Assembly (NCBI GenBank): GCA_907165275.2
Contig: OU015669.1
Coordinates: forward strand, 6,780,501 to 6,844,500
Direction: 5' to 3'
From: Zygaena filipendulae
Taxonomy: Eukaryota > Arthropoda > Insecta > Lepidoptera > Zygaenidae
DNA length: 64,000 nucleotides
The notes under the pieces were generated by a model. That model was not told where the DNA came from, made no database searches, and saw only the letters and a list, made by a program, of their open reading frames with translations. Position 1 is the stretch's first letter, and each line of letters starts with the position of its first letter. Both the position numbers and the translations under genes were made by a program. Below, one piece after another: positions 32,660-44,155 of the stretch.

Positions 32660-33330
32660 GTTTAGAAACCATATTAAAGTTAACGATTCGGAACCCGTGA
32701 AATACCCATTATTTAGTAGTTCCGATGACCATCTGTGGTCTTCATCAACAGTTCCACTTCTTCAAATTTTACTTTCCGAAAGCAAAGAAACGATATACTA
32801 TAAAAAATACAAAAATCGCTATAGGTGTGCCCATAATTTTTGAAGAGTTGCCTCGATTACTCCAAGATCTCATCATCAGATCTCGACTTGGTGAGAATGG
32901 AATCAATTTGGGAGTATCCCCTTTCAAACAAAAAAACAATTTTAGAAAACGCTTCAATCGTAACCAATGAAATACGTAATATTTTTGAGTTGTTCCGATG
33001 ACCACCTGTGGTCTTCATCATCAGTTCCACTTCTTCAAATTTTGCTTTCCGAAAGCAAATGAACGATTTACTATCAAAAATACCCAAATCGCTATAGGTG
33101 TGCCTATAATTTTTGAAGAGTTCCCTCGATTTCTCCAAGATCCTATCATCAGATCCCGACTTGGTAGCAATAGGACCTAATTATAATTTCCAATTGGAAC
33201 TAATTTTTTCAAACAAAAAAAGAAATTTTTCAAATCGGTCCAACCGTCTTCGAGTAATCGGTGAACACACATAAAAAAAAACATACATACAATCGAACAT
33301 AGAACCTCCTCATTTTTGGAAGTCGGTTAA
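32660..33330. repeat. Repeat family E, head-to-tail dimer 1
   Basis: Two units of about 300 bases repeat the same order: AGTTCCGATGACCATCTGTG, GTTCCACTTCTTCAAATTTT, CGAAAGCAAAGAAACGATAT, ATCGCTATAGGTGTGCC, ATAATTTTTGAAGAGTT, CATCATCAGATCTCGACTTG. The second unit ends CATACATACAATCGAACATA, then CTCCTCATTTTTGGAAGTCGG. A second dimer lies at 57230-57935. Confidence 0.7.
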
Positions 33331-33334
33331 AAAA

Positions 33335-33605
33335 TACTGGACACGTAGTGACGTACATATTTATACTTTTTTTACGTGGTAGGTACCTATTCGAAAAATA
33401 ACGGCGATACATTGAGTTAAAACTCCGTGTGACGTCACACCTAGGTACTTAGTTATGTCGGCACGACCTTCTACTCCTAAATTTTATGCGTTTTATCTAA
33501 GTATTTTTTCAATAATTCGAAAAAGGAAAAAATAAACTCTCTTATTTTTTTACTTACTGACGGACTGAATAGAATTTTGATTGTTAGACCTTTTCATCAT
33601 GCCCA
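33335..33605 (-). repeat. Repeat family C, second part of the split copy
   Basis: Continues with ATACTGGACACGTA, ACGGCGATACATTGAGTTA, GTGTGACGTCACAC, a decayed second CRE (TATGTCGGCACGACC), GACGGACTGAATAGAATTTT and TTCATCATGCCCATCAGCC. Confidence 0.6.
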
Positions 33606-33919
33606 TCAGCCTATACTTATGTAAATATTTAAATAACAGGTAAATACTAAATAGAACATTATAGGATCGTTCACACATATTTTTTTTTAGAGTTAACCGT
33701 GTAAGAAATTAAAAATAACAAGATTTATTAGTCTCAATCACGACATTCTCATTTAAATCTAATTTAAAGTCGTTAGAGGTTTTAGTAACGATGATAATTT
33801 AAAACAAAATTACTTTTCAATTTCTCATACGTTGCCGCTGGCGCTCTCGCAACTCCGAAACCGAAACGACAAGAAAATATGTAAAAGATTCCTATGCACA
33901 ATGCAGTTTACTACAACTT
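33606..33919. other. AT-rich intergenic DNA
   Basis: Nothing recognisable. Confidence 0.4.
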
Positions 33920-34083
33920 TTCTCCCATGGTAATTTCGGAGTTCCCGCGGAAATTCCGCATAAGTCATTCAGGGATAATGTAGCATTCTAATGGTGAAAG
34001 AACTTTCAAAATCGGTTCAGTAGATCCAGAGATTACCCACTACAACCTCACAAACTTCACCTCTTAATAATATTAGTATAGAA
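33920..34083 (+). repeat. SINE-like family A variant
   Basis: CCATGGTAATTTCGGAGTTCC, CGCGGAAATTCCGCATAAGT, ATTCAGGGATAATGTAGC, TCAAAATCGGTTCAGTAGAT, CCAGAGATTACCCACTACAA, AATAATATTAGTATAG. Confidence 0.75.
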
Positions 34084-34713
34084 CAAAGTCTGACTTTGAT
34101 CTTGTGGCATTTCCAATCAATTAGAGAGTTGTCAACTTGTCACAACCCAACATAGGGTTGCTCCTTTCCCCACTTACAGGGCAATCGTGTCTAGATACAG
34201 CTTCTGTGTTGCAACAACATACTGGCACAGATAATATTATACTAGTACTATTTAAGCAATTAAATATCATTGATTATAAGTTACTAGTTAGTAAACAAAA
34301 CTGTGCTAAAATTTTTGGTCACATTTTTTATATATTTTAGATTATATATTTTAAAAAAGGCTTTGTGATTACATCACCCAAATTTACATTATAAAAAGCT
34401 ATACATAACTTTACCTATATAATACTTAAAAACAATATGTAAATACTTCTCTAGCTTGTGCATTATTATAGTCATGAACATAGAGGTAAGAATAAAGATT
34501 TACATTACATTACAAGCTGAATATAATGATGATATTATGACTGATTAAAATATATTTTACATGGTACATCCTTAAAATTATAATTACCACTACTCTAAAG
34601 GAAAAAAGAAATCTGTAATACAGTTGCAAAATATCAACAATTTTTAAAGCTATTCAGATAAACAAATTCCTATGATTAAATAATTGTTGTGTGAATGTAA
34701 GCATTTATTTATA
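34084..34713. other. 3' flank of SCOC
   Basis: Presumably includes the SCOC 3' UTR. 34465-34515 reads like a LINE 3' tail on the + strand (GAATAAAGATTTACATTAC). Otherwise AT-rich. Confidence 0.4.
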
Positions 34714-36153
34714 TTACTTTTTGACATTAGGTGTGGTTGATTGAAACACTGATGAGGCAGACATGAGGTTCTCTATGTATTGACCTAGAACTTGGTTCTC
34801 CGAACGTAGTTTCAAATTCTCTTCTTTGACCGAGTCCACCCTCTGTGATAAGTCTGTAAAGAAGAAACACGGAGATTGAATTCATTTAAAAATATATAAA
34901 AAAAAAAAATGAATTCTTAAAAAAAATTCTAGTTTATAGAGGAAAAAAAATTTAATAACATACTACTACCACTAGTCCTAAATAATATCTAGGATAATTT
35001 GTTTCATTATAATTAGTTCAAGGGAAGTGGTTGTGACAAGTTTTATACAATATCTACTTGTGCTATTTCCCCACAGTTTCACATGCAGTAATTTCAGAGT
35101 TCCTGCAGGAATTCCGGGATAAGAAGTACCCTATGACACTCAGGAACACTGTAGTGTTCTATTGGTAAAACAATTTTCGAAATCTGTCCAGACTGTCCAG
35201 TAGATCCAGAGATTACCCCCTACAACCTCACAAACTTTAGGTAGATTGTAGATAGTATTATATTATCTGTGGTATAGATTATTGTGAAATATTTAGGTAC
35301 AGTCAGCTGCATAAATGTATACACTTTTGACAGTTGAATGTGATTGCAATACTATTAGAGTTCATATACTGACCAAAATGTATAGCTACATATTGGTGCT
35401 GGTGACTGTACTTCCAAAACATTAATACATAGTATAGGTACATGTTAAACAACTGGGTAGGTGCAAACTACTGTACAATAAAATTAATGTATTTATTAAA
35501 TATGAAAGCTGAAACTGTCCAACGAATTCCATGTTTGAAAAACAATTAGATCACTTTCGAGTATGTTAGTACAGTGAGCCACATAGAAAAATATACCACC
35601 TTTTAAAATTTATAATATTTGTAAAACATCTGTATGACATTATAAGGTGCCATTTTGCAGCTCCAATATTTGTTTTTGCTTGTATGCGAAAAAGAAATAT
35701 TCTAGCTGCAAAAACGGCAATTTATAACGTTATACAGACGTTTTACAAATATAAATTTTAAAAGGTGGTATACTTGTCTATGTGGCCCACTGTACATGCC
35801 CATTTCTTCTTATCAATTCTAAATCTAGAAATGGAATCAAAGTTCATTGTTTCGTTTATAAATCATGATCAAGACAACCGTGAATACATACCATCTAACG
35901 TGTTTTGCAATTCCAACACTTGTGATATCAACCGTGCTTTCTCTTCCTGTTCGTCAAGACCGGAATCGGGGTCAAAGCTCTGCGGCCCGTTGAGGCCAGG
36001 ACTGGAAGACCCACCAGTGTAAGAACTAGGTAATGAGTCCATGGAACGACCGTGGTCCAGATGATTGTCTGCCTCGTCTGATATGATCACTTGTGGATCG
36101 TCATCCGCTAGAGGTATGTTATCGTCATTGCACTTTTGCATTATAGATGACAT
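34714..36153 (-). CDS. SCOC: Short coiled-coil protein SCOC (UNC-69 family), 2 exons, 133 aa
   Basis: Exons 35892-36153 and 34714-34853 on the minus strand join in phase 1 to a 133-aa protein. Residues 1-70 are acidic, Asp/Ser/Gly/Pro-rich and probably disordered. From about residue 70 the family's conserved coiled coil runs [56 protein letters not shown], then a short polar tail ending VKK. Heptads of Leu/Val are clear. SCOC/UNC-69 is known as a small Golgi and vesicle-associated protein that binds ARL GTPases and FEZ/UNC-76, acting in axonal transport and autophagy. The C-terminal block is nearly identical in animals, so identity is secure. It is transcribed away from mRpL19 across a gap of about 1.35 kb. 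Confidence 0.93.
35065..35250 (+). repeat. SINE-like family A variant in the SCOC intron
   Basis: CTATTTCCCCACAGTTTCAC, TTTCAGAGTTCCTGCAGGAAT, GGGATAAGAAGTACCCTATG, ACACTCAGGAACACTG, CCAGTAGATCCAGAGATTAC and CTACAACCTCACAAACTTT. Confidence 0.7.
35300..35408. repeat. Small TA-flanked element (mariner-like MITE), SCOC intron
   Basis: Ends CAGTCAGCTGCATAAATGTATA and TATTGGTGCTGGTGACTG, flanked by TA at 35298-35299 and 35409-35410; only the outer bases are well inverted (CAGTCA/TGACTG). Confidence 0.5.
35572..35792. repeat. TA-flanked fold-back MITE in the SCOC intron
   Basis: Ends CAGTGAGCCACATAGA and TCTATGTGGCCCACTG, with arms complementary for about 75 bases (TATACCACCTTTTAAAATTT; TTTTACAAATATAAATTTT), and TA at 35570-35571 and 35793-35794. 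Tc1/mariner-type insertion is likely. Confidence 0.75.
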
Positions 36154-36353
36154 ATGTAAGTTATAAGTCGATTTTATGCTTTGTTTCGCAAGAAATTTTT
36201 AAAACAAAGTGCATCGAATATCGATTTAACTTGAAAACGCAAATTAATTAGACTGTGTAGACATGACATGAAAATACAAAGTAAAAACTTCACTTCACTG
36301 ACGTTTGAATTCTGACATCAGTCATCTCAATTCTCATCACTCAACAGAGGTGC
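36154..36353 (-). promoter_or_regulatory. SCOC 5' flank
   Basis: Upstream of the SCOC ATG and immediately left of the TIR element. No clear core promoter motif. Confidence 0.3.
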
Positions 36354-37317
36354 GTTCCATGACTTCACTTCACTCTAGTGCACTCGAGCGCGCCCGCGCA
36401 CCCTATCTGTTGCGTGGCTTGGTGAAATTTTACTGTGACAGCGGTTAAACGGTTATTACACTTTACAATTTGTTAGAAACCAATTTAGAAAATCGGAAAG
36501 TGTAATCGAAGTTAGAACAGTTGGTTTCGATTTGAGTGAGAGAGAAAGTAGGTTGAATAAAAAAAAAAAATTTAAACAAAATCATTCCATTAAAAAGAAA
36601 ACAACCTGTGAAGGCGCTCACCGCTCAATCGCTTTAATTTGCTTTACACACAAATCGCCGCGCACCGGTATCTTGAGGTCAATGACCTCAATCGAGCTGA
36701 ACAGGTGATCCTGTATCTCAACTGCTCACTGAGAGCACTGTAAGGTATGATGTCACTACCAGTATGCTGCAATACAGCTTAAAGCAATACTGGTTACTGT
36801 TTAAAACGGAACGCTGTCCAGTATACTGTAATCCATGCCATTATCATGTCACGCTGTCAACTACTCTCAACTGACCGACGCGGTTGACCAATCATTGGTC
36901 TGAGGTTGACCACGTGATCAAACCACAGACCTCGAAAGCGCCAGTGGTCACAATACAAAAATCGCGACGATCATGATTTATAACGTCATACCGCCTACTG
37001 GGGATACTGCGGCAGTGTAGGTACTGAAAGTTATCCGGAACGATTTTCATGGCACTGGGAGCACTGATGACTGGTAAGAACTCCGATTGATTTTCTTTTC
37101 GACGAAATCGGTTTTTTGGCGCAAACTTCGACACTTCATAAACGTTACATAGCAGTCAGAGTGAAAATTAACTTGCTTCGGAGATGGTTGTTTAGATGCT
37201 GCACTCTGATCCACGGAACGGGTGAAACTGCGCTCGCTCTGACAGAGTAAAATTTCACCAAGCCACGGAATGGTTAGAGAGCGCACTCGTGAACTCGTGC
37301 GAATCCACGGAACGCAA
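36354..37317. mobile_element. Element with about 90-bp terminal inverted repeats between SCOC and mRpL19
   Basis: The left end TGCGTTCCATGACTTCACTT leads into TGCGTGGCTTGGTGAAATTT and TACTGTGACAGCG; the right end, complemented, reads TGCGTTCCGTGGATTCGC, then CCGTGGCTTGGTGAAATTTT and ACTCTGTCAGAGCG. Similarity extends over about 90 bases at each end, about 960 bases overall. Small internal ORFs show no transposase motif. No target duplication could be identified, so the superfamily is open. Confidence 0.55.
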
Positions 37318-37501
37318 CTCTGACAGTGCTTGACAGCAACTTGACAAGTTGATACTTGACAGTTGACTGTTGAAAATTCTAAAATCTAAAAAAAAATTGT
37401 GCGAACCTACTTTGTTTTGAAATAAAAAATTTGGAATTAAAATTAAAACTTTTTTTTCTGAATTCAATCAGTTATCGTCTACATTATTTAAATTGAAATA
37501 A
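37318..37501 (+). promoter_or_regulatory. mRpL19 5' flank and 5' UTR
   Basis: About 180 bases between the TIR element and the mRpL19 ATG. AT-rich, no TATA box; AATAAATGGCG is the start context. Confidence 0.3.
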
Positions 37502-40500
37502 ATGGCGTTAGTTTCACGTAAAGTTACTGTTGATATCATAAATGTAGCGAAAATATGTGTGTGGAGAGGTTAGGAATAAACTTTAAATATAAATTAAAAA
37601 TTATTGTCATTACATAGTTATTTAGTTCAATATGAATAATTTGAAATTGAAATAACTTTATTTGGCACAATACACAAAATATGTAAACACTTAGAAGTTA
37701 GAACTAATAGGTACACAGATTGTGTTGCGATAAAGAGGCGGCCAGCTTAGCATAAGTCGGGTGGTGGCAAGGACCACCCGGCGCTGGTCTTCCGCTGGAG
37801 CCTTGCCAAATTTTTAACCGAATAAAGTACTAAAATTTGCTCTAAAACGTTTTTAGATTGTCGTTTATTGTCGACTTTACCTGAAAAAGACATAGACTCG
37901 CCAAGCGAAGCAAAGCGAGGTGGTCGGAGACCGCCAGGCGCACTTAATCGAACTTTGGGATTGAGACATAGTTACCCGGAATTTCTTCCTGACCCCAATC
38001 CGAAATGGAGAAACAGCCTGCGAGAGAAGCTGGAAAGAGAAGACATGTTAAAGAGGAGAAGCCAGGTTGACCTACCTGAGTTTTATGTCGGTAAGTGCCT
38101 ACTTTAATAAAATAATAATTACTCCTCTTTGGAATAAACTAATTTGCTAAAATAAGTAAGCTAATAATAATTATAAATACAAATAAATATAAATAAAAGC
38201 TGACATATTTAGCAACAAGATTATTTGAACACTTTTAATGTTTTGTAATAAGTTCCTAATTGGTTTATGTAAATAGATTTTCATTTATTTAGTTTAACAC
38301 AATATGATTACACAGATAAAGTTCTTATGATACCAGTCGTCATGCCTATTTCCTTGTATTCATTGAAAGAATGTTACACCAGTAAGATTAACTGTATTCT
38401 TTCTAATTTGTAATTATATCTGGACTTTTGATTTTAGAACGTGTGTAATGAGGTGGATATTTATGTATATTATATGTATATTATATATACATATAATATA
38501 TATACTATATATAGTACATAACATACATATACATACATATTATACATAAATATTAGAGATGGGCTGAATAGTGGTTTCACCGAATAACCGAATACCGAAT
38601 ATTATTCGGTTTAACTTTGACCGAACCGCATATTAGGCTGAATTATTCAGTTTACCATAACATTGTTTTGCCACATAAAAAGGTTCTAACATGTACGCTA
38701 CGTGTCGCTGCTGGCTAGATGACGAGCGAGCCGTACCTCGCCACCCACTACCTGCTCACAAACTGAGCTGTCAGTTGTCACTTTCTATTAAAACATCGCA
38801 CGCTTAAGTTACAATTAATAAAACAAAGGTGCTTATCATTACAAAAATATTAAAATATAATATTAACATCATTGTCTTTGCAATATGAGTGGGTGTAAAA
38901 GATCACGTTCTTGGGATTTTTTTGCCGAGAGCCTGGTGTTTCTGCAACCATACACCATACTCGAACTAAAAATTTTAAAAATAATAGTGTCTAAAAAAAT
39001 TAAAATACAATTACTCAACGATGACTCGGTCTCTTTCAGCACTGCAAAATTCTACCCATACATATCCAATTTAAGTTTATGTTACTAAAGGAACACTTTT
39101 TTAATAGTTCACTCAAGAAAGAAATTACCCATCCTGTATACACATGTGCAATGTATCAAAACTGGTTATGCATCCAACGTGCTCGTAATGTGTAGGTACT
39201 GCGAGAGAACTGCTAGCTACTTGGTTACCCAACTAATTAATGAATTACCCTCTGAGTTGATCGAGAGTATAAACCAAAAAAATGTTAAATATAAACTAAA
39301 ATTCTACTTCTTAAATAATATGGAGAGATATCAATAATTATAAAGCTTAGAGGTGCACTTGTCCTAAATTATCTAGTAATCTATATTGTATTGAATATAT
39401 ACTATATTTTACTTAAAAATTATAATTGTTATTAAATCAAAATTGTGTCTACCTACCTACTGGGTAAAATAGCATCTTTCTTATAAACCTTAGTGGTTTC
39501 TTAAGTGCCATGTTAGCTATATTTTTTAATGTAATTTTTGTTTTGATAAATAAAGAGAAAAAGAAAATAGAAATGCTTGAACCGAATATATTCGGCAGCA
39601 AAACCGAATAATTCGGCCGAATACAAATAGTGGAAAAGATACTGAATAATAATATGCTGAATACCGAATACCAAACGAATATTCGGCGAATTTCTAATAA
39701 ATATCCAGTATTGTTAATTTGTTGGTGTAATATTTTATTGTGCTCTACACTAGAGATGCGCCGAATTTTCGATCGAGTATTCGTATTCGGTGTATACGGC
39801 ATATTTTTTTTTGTCCGTATTCGGCCGAATATTCGGTTAGTTTGCCGAATACCTACCGAATATTTTAATACCATTATTTTAAGTTGTTTAATATTTCTAA
39901 ATAAAACAAAGTAAAAACCACCCTATTGTAGTCATCATTTTAGGTTTTAATTAAATAATGACATTTTTTCTGAGAAACGAGCAATTTAGTGAGCAATAAA
40001 TACTTGAATACTTGAATACTCGCTAAAAAAAATGTATCACTCGATGAAATCAACAATTTTAAAATACGCAATCATCATTCGTATAAAACATAAGATTTAT
40101 ATAAAAGCAACGTTAATTCTAGTGATTTATGCAAAATAAAATTTACCAGCAACTGATCAACAAGTAATAAAAATGAAGTACATATTTTACTTATGATATA
40201 ACATAGTCGTCATTTCATTAAAAAAAGTCCACACATGCGATCTTTTACGTCCACTCATCTTTAACAAAGTTCACGATGTTGTTTTTAATCAATTTCAATT
40301 AAAATACACTGTCCGAAGATTAATTTTTAATCAATATCATGGAAGCATTGCACTAAATGAAAGGGCGGCGCACTGACTGAGTGAGCCGAGCTAGCGTGAG
40401 AAGCCGCGCGGCCCAGGCGGACTTATATGAACTTGTTTACCACGCAAAAATGAACCGAAAAATTCGGCTGAATATTCGTTTCGGTACTTGTTTGACCGGA

Positions 40501-42435
40501 TATTCGCCCGAATATTCGAATCGGTTGAACCCATATTCGGCGCATCTCTACTCTACACCGATATCCTAGATTTTAATTGTCAAACAGGTATTTGCAACAA
40601 AATATATTTATTTATACAAGTATAAAACAAATGTGTGTAATTTGTATTAGTTAGGGCAAATGTTACCCAGAAAAAAAACACTGTATTATTATATACATGG
40701 TCAATTGAATTTTCAGGATCAATTCTAGCAGTGACTATCTCAGACCCACATGCTCAGGGCAAAACAAACAGATTTGTTGGCATATGCATCGAGCGCAAGG
40801 GCTGTGGACTCCGTGCTGAGTTCACTTTGAGAAATGTAGTTGATCATCAAGGCATTGAGGTATATATGCATTTTTTTTTAAATTTCAAATGTACCTTGCT
40901 ACCCAATTTCTAAAACACAATTAGTTGACTGTAAAATGAATTTATCATAACTAAATTATATTACTTCATTGCAGTAAATTATTTCCTGTGGTTGTATGTA
41001 AATTTGAGGATTTCTTCAAGATCAGTTCTACCAACCAGAATAAAATTCTACTATAATATGTTGACCTAGGGGTTGCTAATGTGCTGTTTCACTAACAAAA
41101 TAAAATCTGAAATATCAAATACTTATACAATAGTATTTTAAGCAATTTCATATCACTCTGATTAATTTAGAGATTATGATTTGACTCTTATTTCCAAGAT
41201 AATATTGATAGCCACAATAGAAGCCAGAATCAAAGAAGTGAATTTTGTATAGCCTTTAACTAAACTTGAAGGAGCCCCAGTACCTAAAGAAATCTTTAAA
41301 GCAGTGGCAGTACTTCCATAGGTACCGAAAGCCTGGCCTACCTAACTAAAGTGCTTGCCACAGCAAGACTTACACCACAGAGTATCAAATATTTTAATAA
41401 GTATTTATACTTATAAATCTGTACTTATAATATACACTTTATAGTTCTGTTACATATTTATTAAAATATTTGATATTCTGTGGCAAGTGTTTTGGCTAGG
41501 CAGGTCAGGCTTTTGGGTTTGTATGGAAGTACCACCCACAGCTTTTAATTAATATTTGATATTTCACGATTTTGTTTTGATATCATCATTCAAAAATAGC
41601 ACGATCCGGTTCCTAAGATTAGTTACCTAAATTATACAAAATTTTATTTTAGTTCTTCTCTTCTGCAAATTTCAGTTTCAGACTGCCAAAAAGATAGAAA
41701 ATATAATTATAAGAAAGAAGAAATTAATATTTTATGTCACATAGATAATAATCATTGTATTTTCAGGTAAGGTATGAGCTTTATGATCCGACAATTCAGG
41801 GGATACAAGTGCTGCGACTTGAAAAACGTCTCGATGAGAAACTATACTATTTGAGAGATGCTTTGCCTGAATACAGCACATTTTCCTTCAATATGGAACC
41901 AGACTTAGTGCCTGAAAGCACTCCGGTTCCAGTCAATCCTCTTCAGGTATTATTTAGATTCTATCGAAATATTTCCCATATTTATGTTTTTATTACCCAT
42001 AACTATGATAACAGACGATTATAACGAAAATTAACAATACAAATCTAATTAATAACAGGTTAAATTAAAGCCACGTCCCTGGCTGGAAAGATGGGAGAGA
42101 CAGGAACTGAAAGGTGTTGCCAACATTGAGGAACATCTGAAATATAAACAAAGATCTAGGAGGGATCTCTTGAAAACTCCATGGGAGAAGTATGACTTGA
42201 TGAAAACATACAGGTAATGTAATAGATAATAATTACTTCTGATAAAATATTTTCTTGTGAATGAGTTTGTGAAATGATTTTTCAATAATTTTTTGGTTAC
42301 AGAAAAACCATACCCATTGAAGACCAAAGCGAGATTTGGGGAGAAGTTTACAATCAATTGCAACAACTAGAATTGGCGCGCAAGAAATCTTCGAAAAAGC
42401 GAGTTTTTACTGCACCTAAATCTCAGCTCAGTTAA
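37502..42435 (+). CDS. mRpL19: Mitochondrial ribosomal protein bL19m (mRpL19), 6 exons, 303 aa
   Basis: Exons 37502-37568, 37857-38090, 40717-40859, 41767-41946, 42059-42213 and 42303-42435 join in a single 303-aa frame, all with GT/AG introns. Exon 1 supplies [20 protein letters not shown], a basic amphipathic N-terminus fitting a mitochondrial presequence. The bL19 core follows: [80 protein letters not shown]. The C-terminal animal extension has [18 protein letters not shown] and a Lys-rich end. bL19m sits in the large mitoribosomal subunit near the subunit interface. The length is close to insect orthologues. The start is chosen because the first ATG in exon 1 splices in phase (1) to exon 2; without exon 1 the frame would lack an ATG. 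Confidence 0.93.
37640..37805 (-). repeat. LINE-like 3' end in mRpL19 intron 1
   Basis: The minus reading is GC-rich (GCGCCGGGTGGTCCTTGCC, ACCACCCGACTTATGC, CTGGCCGCCTC) and closes with GTATTGTGCCAAATAAAG, like the polyadenylation end of a transcribed element. Clade unknown. Confidence 0.4.
38100..38553. other. mRpL19 intron 2, left part
   Basis: AT-rich, with a TATA/TGTATAT simple-sequence run at about 38455-38545 directly before the first hAT element. Confidence 0.5.
38554..39696. mobile_element. Non-autonomous hAT-like element 1 (1143 bp), 8-bp duplication
   Basis: The direct duplication ATAAATAT lies at 38546-38553 and 39697-39704. Inverted ends: TAGAGATGGGCTGAAT on the left and ATTCGGCGAATTTCTA on the right, with sub-terminal ATTCGG/CCGAAT repeats (ACCGAATAACCGAATACCGA). 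An interior GC-richer patch (38690-38780) has no transposase reading. It belongs to the same family as the 800-bp element 54 bases downstream. Confidence 0.85.
39751..40550. mobile_element. Non-autonomous hAT-like element 2 (800 bp), 8-bp duplication
   Basis: The direct duplication CTCTACAC lies at 39743-39750 and 40551-40558. Inverted ends TAGAGATGCGCCGAAT and ATTCGGCGCATCTCTA are perfect over 16 bases. The sub-terminal zones are packed with ATTCGG and CCGAAT words, possible transposase binding sites. No complete transposase is present. Confidence 0.9.
41300..41550. repeat. Fold-back MITE in mRpL19 intron 3
   Basis: AAAGCAGTGGCAGTACTTCC at the left and GGAAGTACCACCCACAGCTTT at the right are inverted; further paired blocks include AAGCCTGGCC/GTCAGGCTT, AAGTGCTTGCCACAG/CTGTGGCAAGTGTTTT and ATCAAATATTTTAATAA/TTATTAAAATATTTGAT. 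Confidence 0.7.
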
Positions 42436-42595
42436 ATATGTTAGCTAACTCCTTTGAAATTTTTAGTTTGTATATTAAATTAGTTGTTAGTTAAGTGATG
42501 TTTATTTTATGTACCTATTTAATATGCAGTGTGATAGAAAAACGATTGCGTGTAGAGTAGTTAAACTGATCTTATTATTATTGGTATTTTCTGGG

Positions 42596-42905
42596 GTATG
42601 AAGATCAGAATTCTAATTAGTCCGTCTGTTAGAAAATAAAAAAATAATAGACAGGTATTTTTTGCTTTTTCAAATTAATGAAAATAAACATAGATTAAAA
42701 GCGCATTGAAGTTTAGGGTGAGGGACTCGTGACGTCATTATTCGGTATAAGCCCTGTACAAACTGGACTAGGTTGTGACGTCACGCGAAATTCCAACTCA
42801 ATGTATCGCCGTTATTTTTTGATTACGTAAAAAAAGAAAAAATACGTGTCCAATATTTTTTATCTACACGACGCGACAGACTAAAAAACAATTTAGTTAG
42901 TAGCC
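42596..42905 (+). repeat. Repeat family C, copy 4
   Basis: GGGGTATGAAGATCAGAATT, CTAATTAGTCCGTCTG, CTCGTGACGTCATTATTCGG, TTGTGACGTCACGCGAAATTC, ATACGTGTCCAATATTTTTT and GCGACAGACTAAAAA. It follows mRpL19 by about 160 bases and keeps both CRE octamers. Confidence 0.7.
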
Positions 42906-43944
42906 AATTGTAGGATAAGTCCAAACTCCAAATCAACTGGGGTGAAAATTTACCCAAAAGTTAACACAGCGTAGCGTAGGTAATGATTTTTTTCTACTGT
43001 CCCCAAAATATGGCTGTACCTGCTTACCTCTTCGTAATCACGTAGACCTACTGAGGACCTACTTATGTATATACTCTTTGAGCATGAGGGGTACGTACAG
43101 AGGGGTTATTATGTAACTTTGGTTTCTATCATATTTCGGTTGCAATCTATACTATAATAAAAGAGTAGAATCCGCGATTCTGTATATTGAATATTTTTAC
43201 CTAAAATTGAGAGGGGTGATAAAAGGAGTAACCAAGCCCAAAAAAAAAGTTTTCAAAATTCTTTTCTGTCTGTCTGTTCGCGATAATCACCGCATCTACT
43301 GAACCGATTGTCATGCAGTTTTCACAGGTAGATTAAGCTTTGCCTGGAGCTACATATTGGCTTTGTTTCATTGAAATCGGATGTCGGGAAAAAATGTTGT
43401 TGTATAAAAACCTTTCCGTGAAACCGCGGGGCACAGATAGTCAAAAATATGGCGGTTTTGCGATTACAATATGCACGTTTTGACACCTACAATATCTAGC
43501 AATCAACCAAAATGAACATACTTCAAAAGTTGAAGCTGCAGTTGAAGTTGAAGATGATTAATAAATCGCTATTTTTCTGATTGCAACTGAAATTATGATA
43601 GCAACACAAGTTACAATATAATTGCCCTGCAAATGGCGTTTGTGGATATTTCAAACGTTTGAAACTTTTTTGTGGTTCTTTTTAAATCAGTTTTTTTAAT
43701 ACCTATTTTACTTACAAAAATAATTTTGTCAAAAAGTATTAGTACTAATTTTGTAGTACTAACACCAATCACCATACAAACACTTTCAAATAAACAAAGA
43801 TGGCGTTAAATCAAATCTCATGAGTATTTGAACTGAAGGACCAGTAGTCGACTAGGAACGACCGCGACATAGGCAATCAACCCAGTGCTTAGGTGTAAAC
43901 CTTATAGAGTTTATACCCTAAGCACAACAACAACATTATCGTAT
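42906..43944 (-). repeat. Intergenic DNA with a family A variant at 43155-43440
   Basis: The reversed variant contains CTATACTATAATAAAAGAGT, GATTCTGTATATTGAATATT, TTTTCTGTCTGTCTGTTCGCG, CACAGGTAGATTAAGC and GTGAAACCGCGGGGCACAG; it matches the copy at 30650-30945. The remainder has no recognised feature. Confidence 0.6.
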
Positions 43945-44155
43945 CGTTTTCGTATCGATCGTTAACTAGGCTCTTAACTGACCCAAAAATCATAATGATC
44001 ACCATCATTACAGTAACCAACATTACACTCGAAGCTTGATATTCACGTAATGTTGGTTACTGTAATGATGTTTATCGATATGATTTTTGGATCCCTAGTT
44101 GACGATCGATATGATAACAATGTCAAAACGTTGTCGACAGACATACATACAGCTT
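43945..44155. repeat. Repeat family F, inverted pair
   Basis: Two copies face each other: CGATCGTTAACTAGGCTCTT..ACAGTAACCAACATTACACTC, then AATGTTGGTTACTGTAATGA..TCGATATGATTTTTGG..CTAGTTGACGATCGATATGA. A single related copy lies at 29858-29962. Confidence 0.6.
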
